A stretch of 64,000 nucleotides of DNA from JAUVRX01 sp049664225 (GCA_049664225.1 JBATEX010000064.1:7405-71404), one strand, 5' to 3'; positions 43,628-52,510 are shown, numbered from the stretch's first letter. Made by a program: numbers and translations. The notes: a model not told the origin generated them from the sequence alone.

Positions 43628-45204
43628 ATCGCATCCTGGTTGCCGACCCGCTGCATGCCGCTGGCCTGGCGATCCTGAGGCAGAGCGGTTCGGAGGTTCA
43701 TTTGCTGGCCGCCGAGGAGCGACCGGAGCTGGCGGAGATGATCGACGGGTTCGACGCCCTGATCGTCAGAAGCATGACGCAGGTGGACGGCGCTCTCCTG
43801 CGCCAGGGCAAGAGCCTCAAGGTGGTGGGTCGGGCCGGCATCGGCGTCGACAACGTAGACGTGGCGACCGCCACAGAGCTTGGGATTCTGGTGGTCAACG
43901 CCCCTACCGCGAATCTGGTCTCGGCGACGGAACATACTTTCGCGTTGCTACTGGCGCTGGCGCGGAACGTTCCCGCAGCCCATCAGTCACTGCTGGCAGG
44001 TGAGTGGGACCGAAAGCGGTTCATCGGGACCGAGCTCAATGGCAAGACCCTTGGGCTCATCGGTCTCGGCCGGATCGGACAGAATGTCGCCTATCGAGCC
44101 AAAGCCTTCGGGATGAAAGTGGTGGCCTTCGATCCCTTCCTGGATGTGTCGGCCGCCCGCCGCCTGGATGTCGAGCTGTCAGAGCTCGCCGCCCTCTTGA
44201 AGCGCTCGGACGTGGTGTCCGTGCACACGCCACTCACGGATCAGACCCGGGGCTTGCTGGATGGCGCGGCGATATCCGGTATGAAGGCCGGGGCGCTGCT
44301 GGTGAACTGCGCCCGAGGCGGTGTCGTGGACGAGAAGGCAGTGCTGGAGGCTCTGGAGTCGGGGCATCTTGGAGGCGTGGCCCTGGACGTGTTCGAACAC
44401 GAGCCACCCACGAACTCCAGGCTGGTGGCTCACCCCAGGGCCGTGGTGACACCGCATATCGGGGCCCAGACCCGAGAGGCGCAGGAGAGGGTGGCCACAG
44501 AAACGGCACGCATGGTGCTCGGTGCGCTCGAAGGATCCCTGGAGCTGACTGCGGTCAATCTGCCGTTCTCGCCCACCGGTGGGCGGGCGCAGCACTTCGT
44601 AGCTCTGGCAGAGCAGCTGGGTTCTCTATGTAGCTCGCTGCTGGGCAGTAGTGTCCTCGAGGTCAAGGTCGAGCTCTGGGGCATGGATGAGGACATCCGG
44701 GTACCTCTGACGATTGCGGCTTTGAAGGGAGCGCTGTCGCCGTTCCTGGGAGAAGCGGTCAACTTCGTCAACGCCGAGATGGTAGCCGAAGGCAGGGGCA
44801 TCGAGGTCGTTCGTTCGGTCTATCACTCTTCGGGTGAGTACCCCGAGCTCGTGGGAGTGACACTCAGCGGTGAAAATGGCAGCGCCGAAGTCGCCGGTAC
44901 GGTGTTCGGAGAGGCCGATCCCCGGGTCGTTCGGTTGGAGGGCTATCGCCTCGAGTTTCGAGCCAAGGGGCGACTCCTGCTGCTGCGCAATAGCGATGTC
45001 CCGGGCGTCGTCGGTACGTTGGGCACCCTGTTGGGTGAAGCCGGAATCAACATCGCTGAAATCCACTTGGCCCGCAAAGAGGGTGGTGGAGAGGCGCTGG
45101 CGGTGCTGCGTCTCGACCAGGCACCACCGGAGTCGACGATCGCTGCGCTCGAGGCACTCCCCGAGATCAGTCAGGTACGGGTGGTCGAACTGGAGTCGAT
45201 TTAG
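43624..45204 (+). CDS. serA: D-3-phosphoglycerate dehydrogenase
   Basis: 526 residues, the long SerA type. The substrate-binding and NAD domains are at 1-310 (GRAGIGVDNVD, the Rossmann motif LIGLGRIGQNVA, catalytic His in PHIGAQT). An intervening allosteric substrate-binding domain follows (~315-450), then a C-terminal ACT domain (LLLLRNSDVPGVVGTLGTLL) for serine feedback. The ATG overlaps the aminotransferase stop, giving a two-gene serine operon. ddl follows after 18 bp. Confidence 0.97.
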   Translation: MNRILVADPLHAAGLAILRQSGSEVHLLAAEERPELAEMIDGFDALIVRSMTQVDGALLRQGKSLKVVGRAGIGVDNVDVATATELGILVVNAPTANLVSATEHTFALLLALARNVPAAHQSLLAGEWDRKRFIGTELNGKTLGLIGLGRIGQNVAYRAKAFGMKVVAFDPFLDVSAARRLDVELSELAALLKRSDVVSVHTPLTDQTRGLLDGAAISGMKAGALLVNCARGGVVDEKAVLEALESGHLGGVALDVFEHEPPTNSRLVAHPRAVVTPHIGAQTREAQERVATETARMVLGALEGSLELTAVNLPFSPTGGRAQHFVALAEQLGSLCSSLLGSSVLEVKVELWGMDEDIRVPLTIAALKGALSPFLGEAVNFVNAEMVAEGRGIEVVRSVYHSSGEYPELVGVTLSGENGSAEVAGTVFGEADPRVVRLEGYRLEFRAKGRLLLLRNSDVPGVVGTLGTLLGEAGINIAEIHLARKEGGGEALAVLRLDQAPPESTIAALEALPEISQVRVVELESI

Positions 45205-45222
45205 CAACAGGGAGACAGGATC

Positions 45223-46299
45223 ATGGCAAGAGTTGGAGTGGCGTTTGGCGGCCGAACCGTCGAGCATCAGGTTTCGATCCGCTCGGCGAGGACGGTCATC
45301 GGAGCCCTCGAAGAGATCGGTCATAAAGTCGTTCCCCTGGGAATCGCGCAGGATGGCTGCTGGCTCGAGCCAGGCGTCTCGCAGCGTGCCGTAGACGGCG
45401 ACCTCGATAGTCTGGAGGCGGTGGGCGAGCCGCTGTCTCCGACGCTCAGGCACCTGCTGGACTCCTCGATCGAGGTGCTCTTTCCGGTTGTCCATGGCAC
45501 CTGGGGTGAAGACGGTACCCTACAGGGTTTGTGCGAGATGTTGGATCTCCCGTACGTCGGAGCCGGTGTAGGAGCCAGTGCCCTGGCCATGGACAAGGTG
45601 CTCTGCAAACGGCAGCTCGAAAGCTGCGGTCTGCCAGTTGTGGAGTACGGGTCGATCAGCAGGTCGAGCTTCCAGGCCGATCCGGAACGGGCGTTGAAGG
45701 AGCTCCCCGAGCTTCCGTTTCCCCTCTTCGTGAAACCCAGTGTCGGTGGGTCAAGCGTCGGTGTTCGCAAGATCGAGGCACCGGAGGAGCTACAGTCGGC
45801 CATCGCCTTTGCTCTGCGTTTCGACACCACCGCGTTGATAGAGCGGGGAGTCCCCGGTCGTGAATTGGAGTGCTCGGTTCTGGGAGACCTGCACCTGAAG
45901 GCCTCGGCCGTCGGCGAGATCCGGCCGGGCAACCCGTTCTACGATTACGAGGACAAGTACCTTCTGGATGCGGCCGAGCTCGAGATTCCGGCTGACCTGC
46001 CGGCGAGCGTCACCGAGCAGATTCGATCCTTGGCGGTGGAATCGTTCGCCGCGGTCGGCGGTCACGGCATGGCCCGAGTGGACTTCCTGTTGGAAGGTGA
46101 CGCCGGTCTCTATATCAACGAGATCAATACCCTGCCGGGCTTCACCAGCATCTCGATGTACCCCAAGCTCTGGGAAGAGGCGGGTCTGCCCCTGCCTGAT
46201 CTCGTCGACCGCCTGGTCGAGATCGCCATCAGCGTGCACCACCGCCGTCGCTCCCTCGACGAGGGCATCAAGGACTGGCTTGCGCAGTTGGGGGGTTGA
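45223..46299 (+). CDS. ddl: D-alanine--D-alanine ligase
   Basis: ATP-grasp ligase making the D-Ala-D-Ala end of peptidoglycan precursors. It has 358 residues. The motifs are FGGRTVEHQVS (first D-Ala site), KPSVGGSSVGV (ATP loop), the omega-loop FYDYEDKYL with the tyrosine expected for D-Ala rather than D-lactate specificity, and INEINTLPGFT (Mg site). It is followed by repeat array C: the TGA stop lies inside the first GGTTGAGG of the array. It is probably co-transcribed with serA. Confidence 0.96.
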   Translation: MARVGVAFGGRTVEHQVSIRSARTVIGALEEIGHKVVPLGIAQDGCWLEPGVSQRAVDGDLDSLEAVGEPLSPTLRHLLDSSIEVLFPVVHGTWGEDGTLQGLCEMLDLPYVGAGVGASALAMDKVLCKRQLESCGLPVVEYGSISRSSFQADPERALKELPELPFPLFVKPSVGGSSVGVRKIEAPEELQSAIAFALRFDTTALIERGVPGRELECSVLGDLHLKASAVGEIRPGNPFYDYEDKYLLDAAELEIPADLPASVTEQIRSLAVESFAAVGGHGMARVDFLLEGDAGLYINEINTLPGFTSISMYPKLWEEAGLPLPDLVDRLVEIAISVHHRRRSLDEGIKDWLAQLGG

Positions 46300-46396
46300 G
46301 GCAGTGAGGGTTGAGGCGCCCGGCTCTCCGCCGGGCGTTCTTTGAGGGCTTGGGGCCGAGGCGGCTGTCGCTTGCTCCAGCCGATCTTTGGGGCAG
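46291..46396 (+). repeat. Palindromic dispersed repeat, array C
   Basis: A partial leader, GGGGGGTTGAGGC, contains the ddl stop codon. Unit 1 (46308-46355) is GGGTTGAGGCG followed by an 8-bp hairpin, CGCCCGGC (46317-46324) with GCCGGGCG (46330-46337), and TTCTTTGAGGGCTTGGGG. Unit 2 has CGGCTG (46362-46367) pairing with CAGCCG (46378-46383) and the tail ATCTTTGGGG. Unit 1 is nearly identical to a unit 33.8 kb away in array B. Confidence 0.8.
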
Positions 46397-46404
46397 TGGG
46401 CATT

Positions 46405-46437
46405 CCCCTAGGCCCCTAAGCCCCTACGCCCCTACAC
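46405..46437 (-). repeat. C-rich short tandem tract, complement of the 12.2-kb G-rich tract
   Basis: CCCCTAGG, CCCCTAAG, CCCCTACG and CCCCTACA in tandem. On the minus strand this reads TAGGGGC-type units like those at 12245-12308. It lies between array C and the end of rlpA. Confidence 0.7.
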
Positions 46438-46446
46438 CCAGGAGAT

Positions 46447-46464
46447 CGGCGCCGTCAGGCGCCG
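46447..46464 (-). terminator. Hairpin over the rlpA stop codon
   Basis: CGGCGCC (46447-46453), loop GTCA, GGCGCCG (46458-46464): a perfect 7-bp stem whose loop contains most of the rlpA TGA. There is no T tract, so it is only a possible terminator or mRNA-end hairpin. Confidence 0.35.
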
Positions 46465-47102
46465 GTCTTCAAGACCGGGTAGTAGCCGAGTTGACGTAGT
46501 CGCCGCTCGGCCTTTTCCGCTTGCTTCCTGTTTTTGAAAGGCCCCACCAGGACACGGTGCCAGCCGCCTTGCGACTGTACCTGGACTCTCGACTGGCTGG
46601 AACGAAGCTCCCGGCGCAGGTCCTGGGCGTGGGACTTTTCCTGGAAGGCCGCCACTTGTAGCCAGAAGCCACCGGGCTGTGGGGCCAACTGTGCGGTCTG
46701 GAGAACTCTGAGCTCGATGGGTGCCGTGCCCGGCCCCAGCATGTCCAGATCTCTGGCCGCCGAGTACGATAGGTCGATGACCCTGCCTCGAACAAAGGGA
46801 CCCCGGTCATTGATCCGCACCTTGGTCTGCCTACCGTTGTCGCGATTGCGCACTTCCACGACAGTGCCAAGGGGCAGCGTCTTGTGCGCCGCTGTGTGGT
46901 CGTACATGTCATAGGTCTCGCCACTGGCGGTGGCTCGACCGTGGAAGCCAGGGCCGTACCACGACGCCAGGCCTCGCTCGGTGAAACCGACCTGTCCTTC
47001 TCGGGCCCGCCTACCCGTGGCGCAGGACAGGCTGTAGAGAAGAGAGAGAACGACGAGAGTCAGCAGAAGCTGGTGGGTTTGCCGCTGCTTGGTAAGAACC
47101 AC
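46455..47102 (-). CDS. rlpA: RlpA-like septal lytic transglycosylase lipoprotein with SPOR domain
   Basis: 215 residues. The lipoprotein signal has its cysteine at residue 27 (YSLSC). The double-psi beta-barrel domain (about 38-125) has the family motifs GLASWYGPGFHGRATASGE, HKTLPLGT and RINDRGPF. The C-terminal SPOR domain (about 143-213) would bind denuded glycan at the septum. It probably cleaves glycan strands during division, like Pseudomonas RlpA. It is convergent with ddl across repeat array C, and 2 bp downstream of purB. Confidence 0.93.
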   Translation of the reverse strand: MVLTKQRQTHQLLLTLVVLSLLYSLSCATGRRAREGQVGFTERGLASWYGPGFHGRATASGETYDMYDHTAAHKTLPLGTVVEVRNRDNGRQTKVRINDRGPFVRGRVIDLSYSAARDLDMLGPGTAPIELRVLQTAQLAPQPGGFWLQVAAFQEKSHAQDLRRELRSSQSRVQVQSQGGWHRVLVGPFKNRKQAEKAERRLRQLGYYPVLKTGA

Positions 47103-47104
47103 TG

Positions 47105-48529
47105 CTAGATCCTGGGCTCCTCGACCGCGGCTGCTTCGACGTCGGCCAGGGCCGGCTCGACGAACTCGTCGAGAAACTCCGTTACCTGTTCGGCTGAGCG
47201 GCCCACGAAGCGCATCGGATCGAGACTGGCTCGGACCTTTTCCCGGTCCAAATCGAACGCCGTGTCGGCCAGCACGAGCTCGATCAACGGGTTGTCCTCA
47301 CCCCGGGAGACCGCTTCGTGTGCCACCATGCTGTGCTTGCGCAGCAGCTCGTGGAGTTGCTGGCGATCGCCGCCCCGCATCGTGGCGATCATGAGCAGGC
47401 TCTCGGTGGCCATGAAGGGCAGCTCGCGTCTCACATGGAACTTGATGCGGTCTTCTCGAACGTTTAATCGTCCCACCATGCCGGCAGCCAGGGTGAGGAT
47501 GGCGTCGCTCAACAGGAAGGCATCGGGTATCACCAACCGGCGGTTGGCGGAGTCGTCCAGACTACGCTCCAGCCATTGAGTGGCCGAGTTGATGGGTCCG
47601 TTCAGACCATCGATCATGAGCCTTCTCGCCAGAGCACACATGCGCTCGGCCCGAATCGGGTTCCTTTTGTAGGCCATGGCGGAGGAGCCGACTTGCGTCG
47701 CGTCGAAGGGCTCGGACAGCTCGCCCATGCCCTGGAGCAGGCGAAGATCCGTGCCCAGCTTGTGGCAGGATTCTCCGACCCCCGTCAAGGCCGCCAGGAC
47801 TTGCGAGTCCAGTTTTCGGGGATAAGTCTGACCCGTGATCGGAAAACTGGCTGCGAACCCCAGCTTTTCGGCGAACAGCCTGTCGAGCTCGCGAACCTTG
47901 GAGTGATCGCCGTCGAAGAGGGTCAGATAGCTGGCCTGTGTGCCCGTCGTTCCCTTGACCCCTCGACACCGGAAACCCGCCAAGATGGCCTTTACGGTCT
48001 CCAGGTCCATGAGGAAGTCCTGCAACCAGATACAGGCTCGCTTGCCCACCGTGGTGAGCTGGGCCGGCTGCAAATGGGTGAAGGCCAGCGTTGGGATCGA
48101 GCGGGTGCCCCGGGCGAATGAGGCCAGCTCACGGATGACAGTCGCCAGGCGGCTCAAGATGAGCTCCAGAGCCTCTCGGTTCAACAGCGCGTCGGTGTTG
48201 TCAGTCACGAAGGCACTGGTGGCACCGAGGTGAAGGATGCTACCCGCGTCTCCAGCCTGCTCGGCGAAATGCCGAAGATGGGCGACGACGTCATGACGTG
48301 TCTGGCGCTCGATCTCAGCGACCCTATCCAGGTCGAGATCGCCTGCTACCTGCTGGAGATCATCGAGCTGCTGTTGGGTGATGGAGAGGCCCAGCTCCCG
48401 CTGGCTTTCGGCCAAGGCGATCCAGAGTCGCCGCCAGCACAAGTATCGATGGGAAGCCGAGAAGATATCGGCCATCTCTTGGGACGCGTAGCGTTCGAAA
48501 AGCGGATTCTGAGGCGGTCGATTGGCCAT
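47105..48529 (-). CDS. purB: Adenylosuccinate lyase (ADSL type resembling the animal enzyme)
   Basis: 474 residues of the fumarase/aspartase superfamily; it acts twice in purine synthesis. The superfamily signature loop is GSSAMAYKRNPIRAE. This and the surrounding segments (THLQPAQLTTVGKR, RGVKGTTGTQAS, LDDSANRR, RELPFMATE) follow the vertebrate ADSL pattern more closely than the usual bacterial PurB (which reads SSxMPHKxNP). The usual proline is Ala in SSAMAYK. It lies 2 bp upstream of rlpA on the same strand and diverges from argF. Confidence 0.95.
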   Translation of the reverse strand: MANRPPQNPLFERYASQEMADIFSASHRYLCWRRLWIALAESQRELGLSITQQQLDDLQQVAGDLDLDRVAEIERQTRHDVVAHLRHFAEQAGDAGSILHLGATSAFVTDNTDALLNREALELILSRLATVIRELASFARGTRSIPTLAFTHLQPAQLTTVGKRACIWLQDFLMDLETVKAILAGFRCRGVKGTTGTQASYLTLFDGDHSKVRELDRLFAEKLGFAASFPITGQTYPRKLDSQVLAALTGVGESCHKLGTDLRLLQGMGELSEPFDATQVGSSAMAYKRNPIRAERMCALARRLMIDGLNGPINSATQWLERSLDDSANRRLVIPDAFLLSDAILTLAAGMVGRLNVREDRIKFHVRRELPFMATESLLMIATMRGGDRQQLHELLRKHSMVAHEAVSRGEDNPLIELVLADTAFDLDREKVRASLDPMRFVGRSAEQVTEFLDEFVEPALADVEAAAVEEPRI

Positions 48530-48583
48530 GATCAGGCGTGAATTCTAACAGAGGGTCAAGGCCTCGAACGGGCTCGGCAGGTC

Positions 48584-48592
48584 TGCTAGCAT
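48584..48592 (+). promoter_or_regulatory. Predicted extended -10 element of argF
   Basis: TGC-TAGCAT, 31 bp upstream of the GTG start. A weak TCGAAC (48564-48569) sits 17 bp before the hexamer. Identical to the element ahead of moaC. Confidence 0.4.
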
Positions 48593-48623
48593 CGGCGCGG
48601 TCTATCCGAGGAGGGAACTCACC

Positions 48624-49553
48624 GTGAAAGCCAGAAGCTTCATTTCCGTAGCCGATCTGACACCTGACGAGCTGCGAGGACTCTTCGCTTTGACCGCTCG
48701 CGTCAAAAGCGAGCCGGAGCGCTATCGTTCTCGCTTGAGTGGCAAGAGTCTGGGCCTCATTTTCGAGAAGTCATCGACCCGAACGCGGGTGAGCTTCGAG
48801 GTCGGGATGTTCCAGTTGGGGGGACAGGGACTGTTCTTGTCGAGCCGTGACCTGCAGTTGGGAAGGGGCGAGGCGATCTCGGATACCGCCCAGGTCCTGT
48901 CTCGCTACCTCGACGGAATCATGGCTCGGACCTTTGGGCATCAGACCGTCGTGGATCTGGCGAAGTACGCGACGATTCCCGTGATCAACGGGCTTTCCGA
49001 CGATCTCCACCCCTGTCAGGCTCTGGCCGATTTCTTCACCCTGAAGGAGGTCTTTGGCGACCTCATGGGACGCAAGCTCGCCTATGTCGGTGACGGCAAC
49101 AACGTGGCCCACTCGCTGATGCTCACCGCGCCAATGGTGGGCATGGACATCGCTGTGGCGACGCCCCAGGGCTACGAACCCGACGGCGTCTACCTGGAGA
49201 AGGCTCGAGCTGGGGCCACCGAGGCGGGTACCGAGATCGAGATCACGAACGATCCCACTGCGGCAGTGGCCGGCGCCTCCGCGGTCTATACGGATGTCTG
49301 GGCTTCCATGGGGCAGGAACAGGAAGCCGAGCAACGGTTGAAGCTCTTCGATGGTTACGAGGTCGATGCGGCGATGATGTCGCAGGCGCTGCCCGAAGCC
49401 GTCTTCCTCCACTGTCTGCCCTGCCACCGCGGAGAGGAGGTTTCGGCCGAGGTGGCGGACGGTCCGCAGAGTCGGATCTTTGACGAGGCGGAGAATCGTC
49501 TTCACGCCCAGAAGGCGCTACTCCTCTGGTTGATGGCTGGGGAGAGTCTCTAG
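48624..49553 (+). CDS. argF: Ornithine carbamoyltransferase
   Basis: Makes citrulline from ornithine and carbamoyl phosphate. It has 309 residues. The carbamoyl-phosphate loop is SSTRTR (50-55), followed by HPCQALADFFT, the ornithine site DVWASMGQE and the C-terminal HCLPCHRGEEV (usual form HCLPAHRG). The start is GTG at 48624 with GAGGAGGG upstream. Its last 4 bp overlap the end of rdgB on the other strand. No other arginine gene is nearby. Confidence 0.97.
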   Translation: MKARSFISVADLTPDELRGLFALTARVKSEPERYRSRLSGKSLGLIFEKSSTRTRVSFEVGMFQLGGQGLFLSSRDLQLGRGEAISDTAQVLSRYLDGIMARTFGHQTVVDLAKYATIPVINGLSDDLHPCQALADFFTLKEVFGDLMGRKLAYVGDGNNVAHSLMLTAPMVGMDIAVATPQGYEPDGVYLEKARAGATEAGTEIEITNDPTAAVAGASAVYTDVWASMGQEQEAEQRLKLFDGYEVDAAMMSQALPEAVFLHCLPCHRGEEVSAEVADGPQSRIFDEAENRLHAQKALLLWLMAGESL

Positions 49554-50161
49554 AGGTCGGGTCGCGCCAGCTTCTCCAGAAGGGCTCTCCAAGCTCGGCC
49601 ACGGTGACTCAGGAGGTCTTTGGCCTCGGGATGGAGCTGGGCGTAGGTCAGTTCTTCTCCCTCCGGCACGAAGATCGGGTCCCATCCGAACCCGTGATCG
49701 CCGCGAGGAGGCAGCACCACTCGACCTCGTGTTTCGCCCACGGCGACGACCTCTCGCTCCGGTTTGAGTAAGAGCAAGGCGCATCTTGCCGTGACCCGAT
49801 CGTTTCCCATGGCGATGGCGGCTCGAGCGATTCCCTCGGCTCCGACTGCGGCGAGCATCCACTTGACCAGCGGCCCCGGGAACCCTGCCATGGCAGTCAG
49901 GTCCAACCCGGTCTCTTCTACGATCAGCGGCCTCTGGAGACGTCCCATGGCCTCTTCACCCTTCGCTCTGAGAACGGTGAGCAGGTCCAGGGACTGGATC
50001 TCGGCTAGGTCGACTTCGACGGCTTCGAGATCGGCGCCGCACAGGCGTCGAGCCTCCGCCAGCTTCCCTCGGTTGCCGGTCACCAGAACAACTCCTTGCA
50101 GTGACTCGATCGCGGCTGGCGACGGGATCCCGCGCACGTCGGATCTTTCGCTGGCGGTCAT
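49550..50161 (-). CDS. rdgB: XTP/dITP diphosphatase (RdgB/HAM1 family)
   Basis: Removes non-canonical purine triphosphates. It has 203 residues. Motifs are VTGNRGKLAEA, VEETGLDL (usual VaDDSGL form), FPGPLVKW, GFGWDPIFVPEG and SHRGRAW near the end. About 20 N-terminal residues precede the fold. The ATG overlaps the coaE stop by 4 bp. It is the last gene of the minus-strand ubiE-folD-coaE-rdgB operon, in which all but one junction are 4-bp overlaps. Confidence 0.93.
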   Translation of the reverse strand: MTASERSDVRGIPSPAAIESLQGVVLVTGNRGKLAEARRLCGADLEAVEVDLAEIQSLDLLTVLRAKGEEAMGRLQRPLIVEETGLDLTAMAGFPGPLVKWMLAAVGAEGIARAAIAMGNDRVTARCALLLLKPEREVVAVGETRGRVVLPPRGDHGFGWDPIFVPEGEELTYAQLHPEAKDLLSHRGRAWRALLEKLARPDL

Positions 50162-50754
50162 GGCTGTTCGTCACCGTTGTTCAGTTGGGCAAGAAGCTCG
50201 TCGACCTGACGCCGGAGCTCCTCGGGTGAGCCGTTGTTCCAGAGAATCCAATGCGCGGCGGCACGGCGATCCGCTCCGCTACTCTGTGCCTCGAGCCTCC
50301 GTTTGGCCTCCTCCTCATCCATGCCGCGATCCACCGCCCGCTGTAGGCGGAGTGCGGGATCAGCCTCCACGGTTATGACCAGGTCGCACTCGGCGTCGAG
50401 CCCCGACTCGACGAGCAGCGTGGCCTCCAGCACGGCGGCGGACTGGTTCGCAGCATAGGTGGCGAATCGATCTCGTACCAGGGGGTGGATGGCCGCTTCC
50501 AACCGCAGCCGAGCCGCGCTATCGGAGAAGACCAACGCGGCGAGCCGTGAACGATCTACGCTGCCGTCCTCGAGGATGAAGGAGTCGCCGAAGAGGTTCT
50601 GCACCAGAACGGCTCCGGCAGCGCCCGATGTGTAGAGCTCGGCCACGACTTCATCGGCGTCCATCACCGGAAAGCCGGCTTCCTCGAGCCAGCGGCCTAC
50701 GGTGGACTTGCCAGCCGCCAGTCCGCCTGTCAACCCGATGCGCAATTGCCCCAT
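50158..50754 (-). CDS. coaE: Dephospho-CoA kinase
   Basis: Last step of coenzyme A synthesis. It has 198 residues. The P-loop is GGLAAGKS (10-17), followed by the family DADEVVAELY segment and HPLVRDRF. The lid region RGMDEEEAKRRLEAQ and the terminal WILWNNGSPEELRRQV are complete. It lies 7 bp downstream of folD and overlaps rdgB by 4 bp. Confidence 0.95.
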   Translation of the reverse strand: MGQLRIGLTGGLAAGKSTVGRWLEEAGFPVMDADEVVAELYTSGAAGAVLVQNLFGDSFILEDGSVDRSRLAALVFSDSAARLRLEAAIHPLVRDRFATYAANQSAAVLEATLLVESGLDAECDLVITVEADPALRLQRAVDRGMDEEEAKRRLEAQSSGADRRAAAHWILWNNGSPEELRRQVDELLAQLNNGDEQP

Positions 50755-50761
50755 GGAACCT

Positions 50762-51697
50762 TTACGGCGATGCCGCCGTGATGCCTTGTCGGAGCCTGGA
50801 AGCTCGCAGCGTGTTGACCAGCAGCATGGCGCGGGTCAATGGGCCCACCCCTCCGGGTACGGGGGTGATGGCCGACGTCATAGGCGCGACCCGGGTGAAG
50901 TCCACGTCTCCGACCAGCACGGAGCCCCTGTCTTCGAAGCGCTGCCGGCGTGCCTCGTCGCCCGGAAAGAGACGCTCTACCTCGTCCGCTTCCGTGATCC
51001 GATTGATCCCGACGTCGACGACCACCGCACCCTCTTTGATGTGCTCGGGACCGAAGAAGGCAGGCCTACCGATGGCGCCGATCAAGAGGTCTGCCGTTCG
51101 ACAAACGGCTGGTAGATCGCGGGTGCGCGAGTGGCAGAAGGTGACGGTGCAGTTCTCTCGCAGAAGAAGCGCGCCCATCGGCTTGCCGACGATGGTGCTG
51201 CGGCCCACGATCACCGCTTGCTGACCCTCCAGCGCGACACCGGTGCGACGCAGCATTTCCATGATGCCGCTCGGAGTCGCCGGCACGAAGCCCTCCTCAT
51301 CGAGCCAAAGCTGGCCGACGCTCTCGGGATGGAAGCCATCCACGTCCTTGGCTGGTGAGACCCGGGCCAACGTCAGTTTCTCGTCGAGCTCCGACGGCAG
51401 AGGCAGTTGTACCAGGATGCCGTCGATGTCGGGGTCGTCATTCAGCTCGTCGATCAGGGACAACAGCTCCCCTTGGGGGCAGTCCGGGGGGCGCCGGATG
51501 GTCCGGCTGAGAATTCCCACTTTCTCGCAGTCTCGGGCCTTCGAGCGAACATAGACCTCTGAAGCTGGGTTCTCGCCGATCAGCAGAGCTGCCAGGCCAG
51601 GCGAGCGTCCCCCACCTGCGAGGAGCTCGCTCACACTTGCCGCCACTTCGCCTCGAATCTGTTTTGCGAGGGCGTTTCCATCCAGGATCTTCGTCAT
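50762..51697 (-). CDS. folD: Methylenetetrahydrofolate dehydrogenase/cyclohydrolase
   Basis: Bifunctional folate enzyme, 311 residues from ATG 51697. Motifs are EVYVRSKARDCEKVGI (catalytic Lys of Y-x-x-x-K), DGILVQLPLP and the Rossmann segment VIVGRSTIVGKPMGALL, with the terminal PVPGGVGPLTRAML. The ATG overlaps the ubiE stop by 4 bp; an extra nine upstream codons in the open frame are not needed. It links the glycine-cleavage one-carbon output to formyl-THF used by Fmt. Confidence 0.96.
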   Translation of the reverse strand: MTKILDGNALAKQIRGEVAASVSELLAGGGRSPGLAALLIGENPASEVYVRSKARDCEKVGILSRTIRRPPDCPQGELLSLIDELNDDPDIDGILVQLPLPSELDEKLTLARVSPAKDVDGFHPESVGQLWLDEEGFVPATPSGIMEMLRRTGVALEGQQAVIVGRSTIVGKPMGALLLRENCTVTFCHSRTRDLPAVCRTADLLIGAIGRPAFFGPEHIKEGAVVVDVGINRITEADEVERLFPGDEARRQRFEDRGSVLVGDVDFTRVAPMTSAITPVPGGVGPLTRAMLLVNTLRASRLRQGITAASP

Positions 51698-52410
51698 GAA
51701 TCTCGCCTTCCTGTGTAGAGACACACAATGCCACCGGTCAGATCTTGCCAGGTGGCGTCACGGAATCCGGCATCCTCCAGCCGTCGGATGAAGTCCTCCC
51801 GTTGAGGGAATTGCATCACCGATTCGGGTAGATAGGTGTAGGCGGATCCCCTGGGGGAGAGCCAGCCACCAATCCGAGGCAGGATATTGCGGAAGTAGAA
51901 CAGGTATGGTTTTCGGAGCAGAGTGCTACGAGGCAGGGCGAACTCCAGAATCGCCGTCTCACCGTTGTGCCGCAGAACTCGGTACATCTCGTGCAGGGCC
52001 GCATCCAGATCAACCACATTGCGCAGTCCGAAGGACACCGTCACTGCCCCGAGTGTCCCCGAGGCCAAGGGTAGGTGCAGGGTATCGCTGGCGAACCCTG
52101 CTGGCGGTGGGGCCTGTGTCCGCCTGAACTTCTTGCTGGCAATCTCGAGCATCGAGACGGAGAAGTCCGCGGCAAGGACAGTCGAGGTTCTCTTGCGGAG
52201 CGCGAGAGCCTGGTCTCCGGTACCGGCGCAGGCATCGAGAACCGGGGCCCCGTTGGGCAGCGTCAAGGCGGCCGCTGCCTGTCGTCGCCAGCGCTGGTCC
52301 AAATTGGCGGACAGCAAGCGATTGAGCAGGTCGTATCGGGGCGCGACGGCGCTGAACATCCGCTCGATGGCCAGGCCGCTTTTGTCAACCGGATGCCTCT
52401 CGGACTGCAT
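51694..52410 (-). CDS. ubiE: Demethylmenaquinone methyltransferase (UbiE/MenG)
   Basis: C-methylates demethylmenaquinone. It has 238 residues. The SAM motif is LDACAGTGDQAL, with family motifs FSAVAPRYDLLNRLLSANLD at the N-terminus and FGLRNV in the core, plus the C-terminal LTGGIVCLYTGRR. Because mqnA and mqnC are present and no ubiquinone gene is seen, the menaquinone role (MenG) is more likely. It is the first gene of the minus-strand ubiE-folD-coaE-rdgB operon and is divergent from rplM. Confidence 0.94.
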   Translation of the reverse strand: MQSERHPVDKSGLAIERMFSAVAPRYDLLNRLLSANLDQRWRRQAAAALTLPNGAPVLDACAGTGDQALALRKRTSTVLAADFSVSMLEIASKKFRRTQAPPPAGFASDTLHLPLASGTLGAVTVSFGLRNVVDLDAALHEMYRVLRHNGETAILEFALPRSTLLRKPYLFYFRNILPRIGGWLSPRGSAYTYLPESVMQFPQREDFIRRLEDAGFRDATWQDLTGGIVCLYTGRRDS

Positions 52411-52510
52411 CGGGTGAGTCTATATTCAAGCGCCAGGCGGGAGAAGTCGGGCCCACGAGTTCGGCGCCACCGGAAGAGGTGTATTCTTGATCTCGGTTGC
52501 ACCGAGGCTC

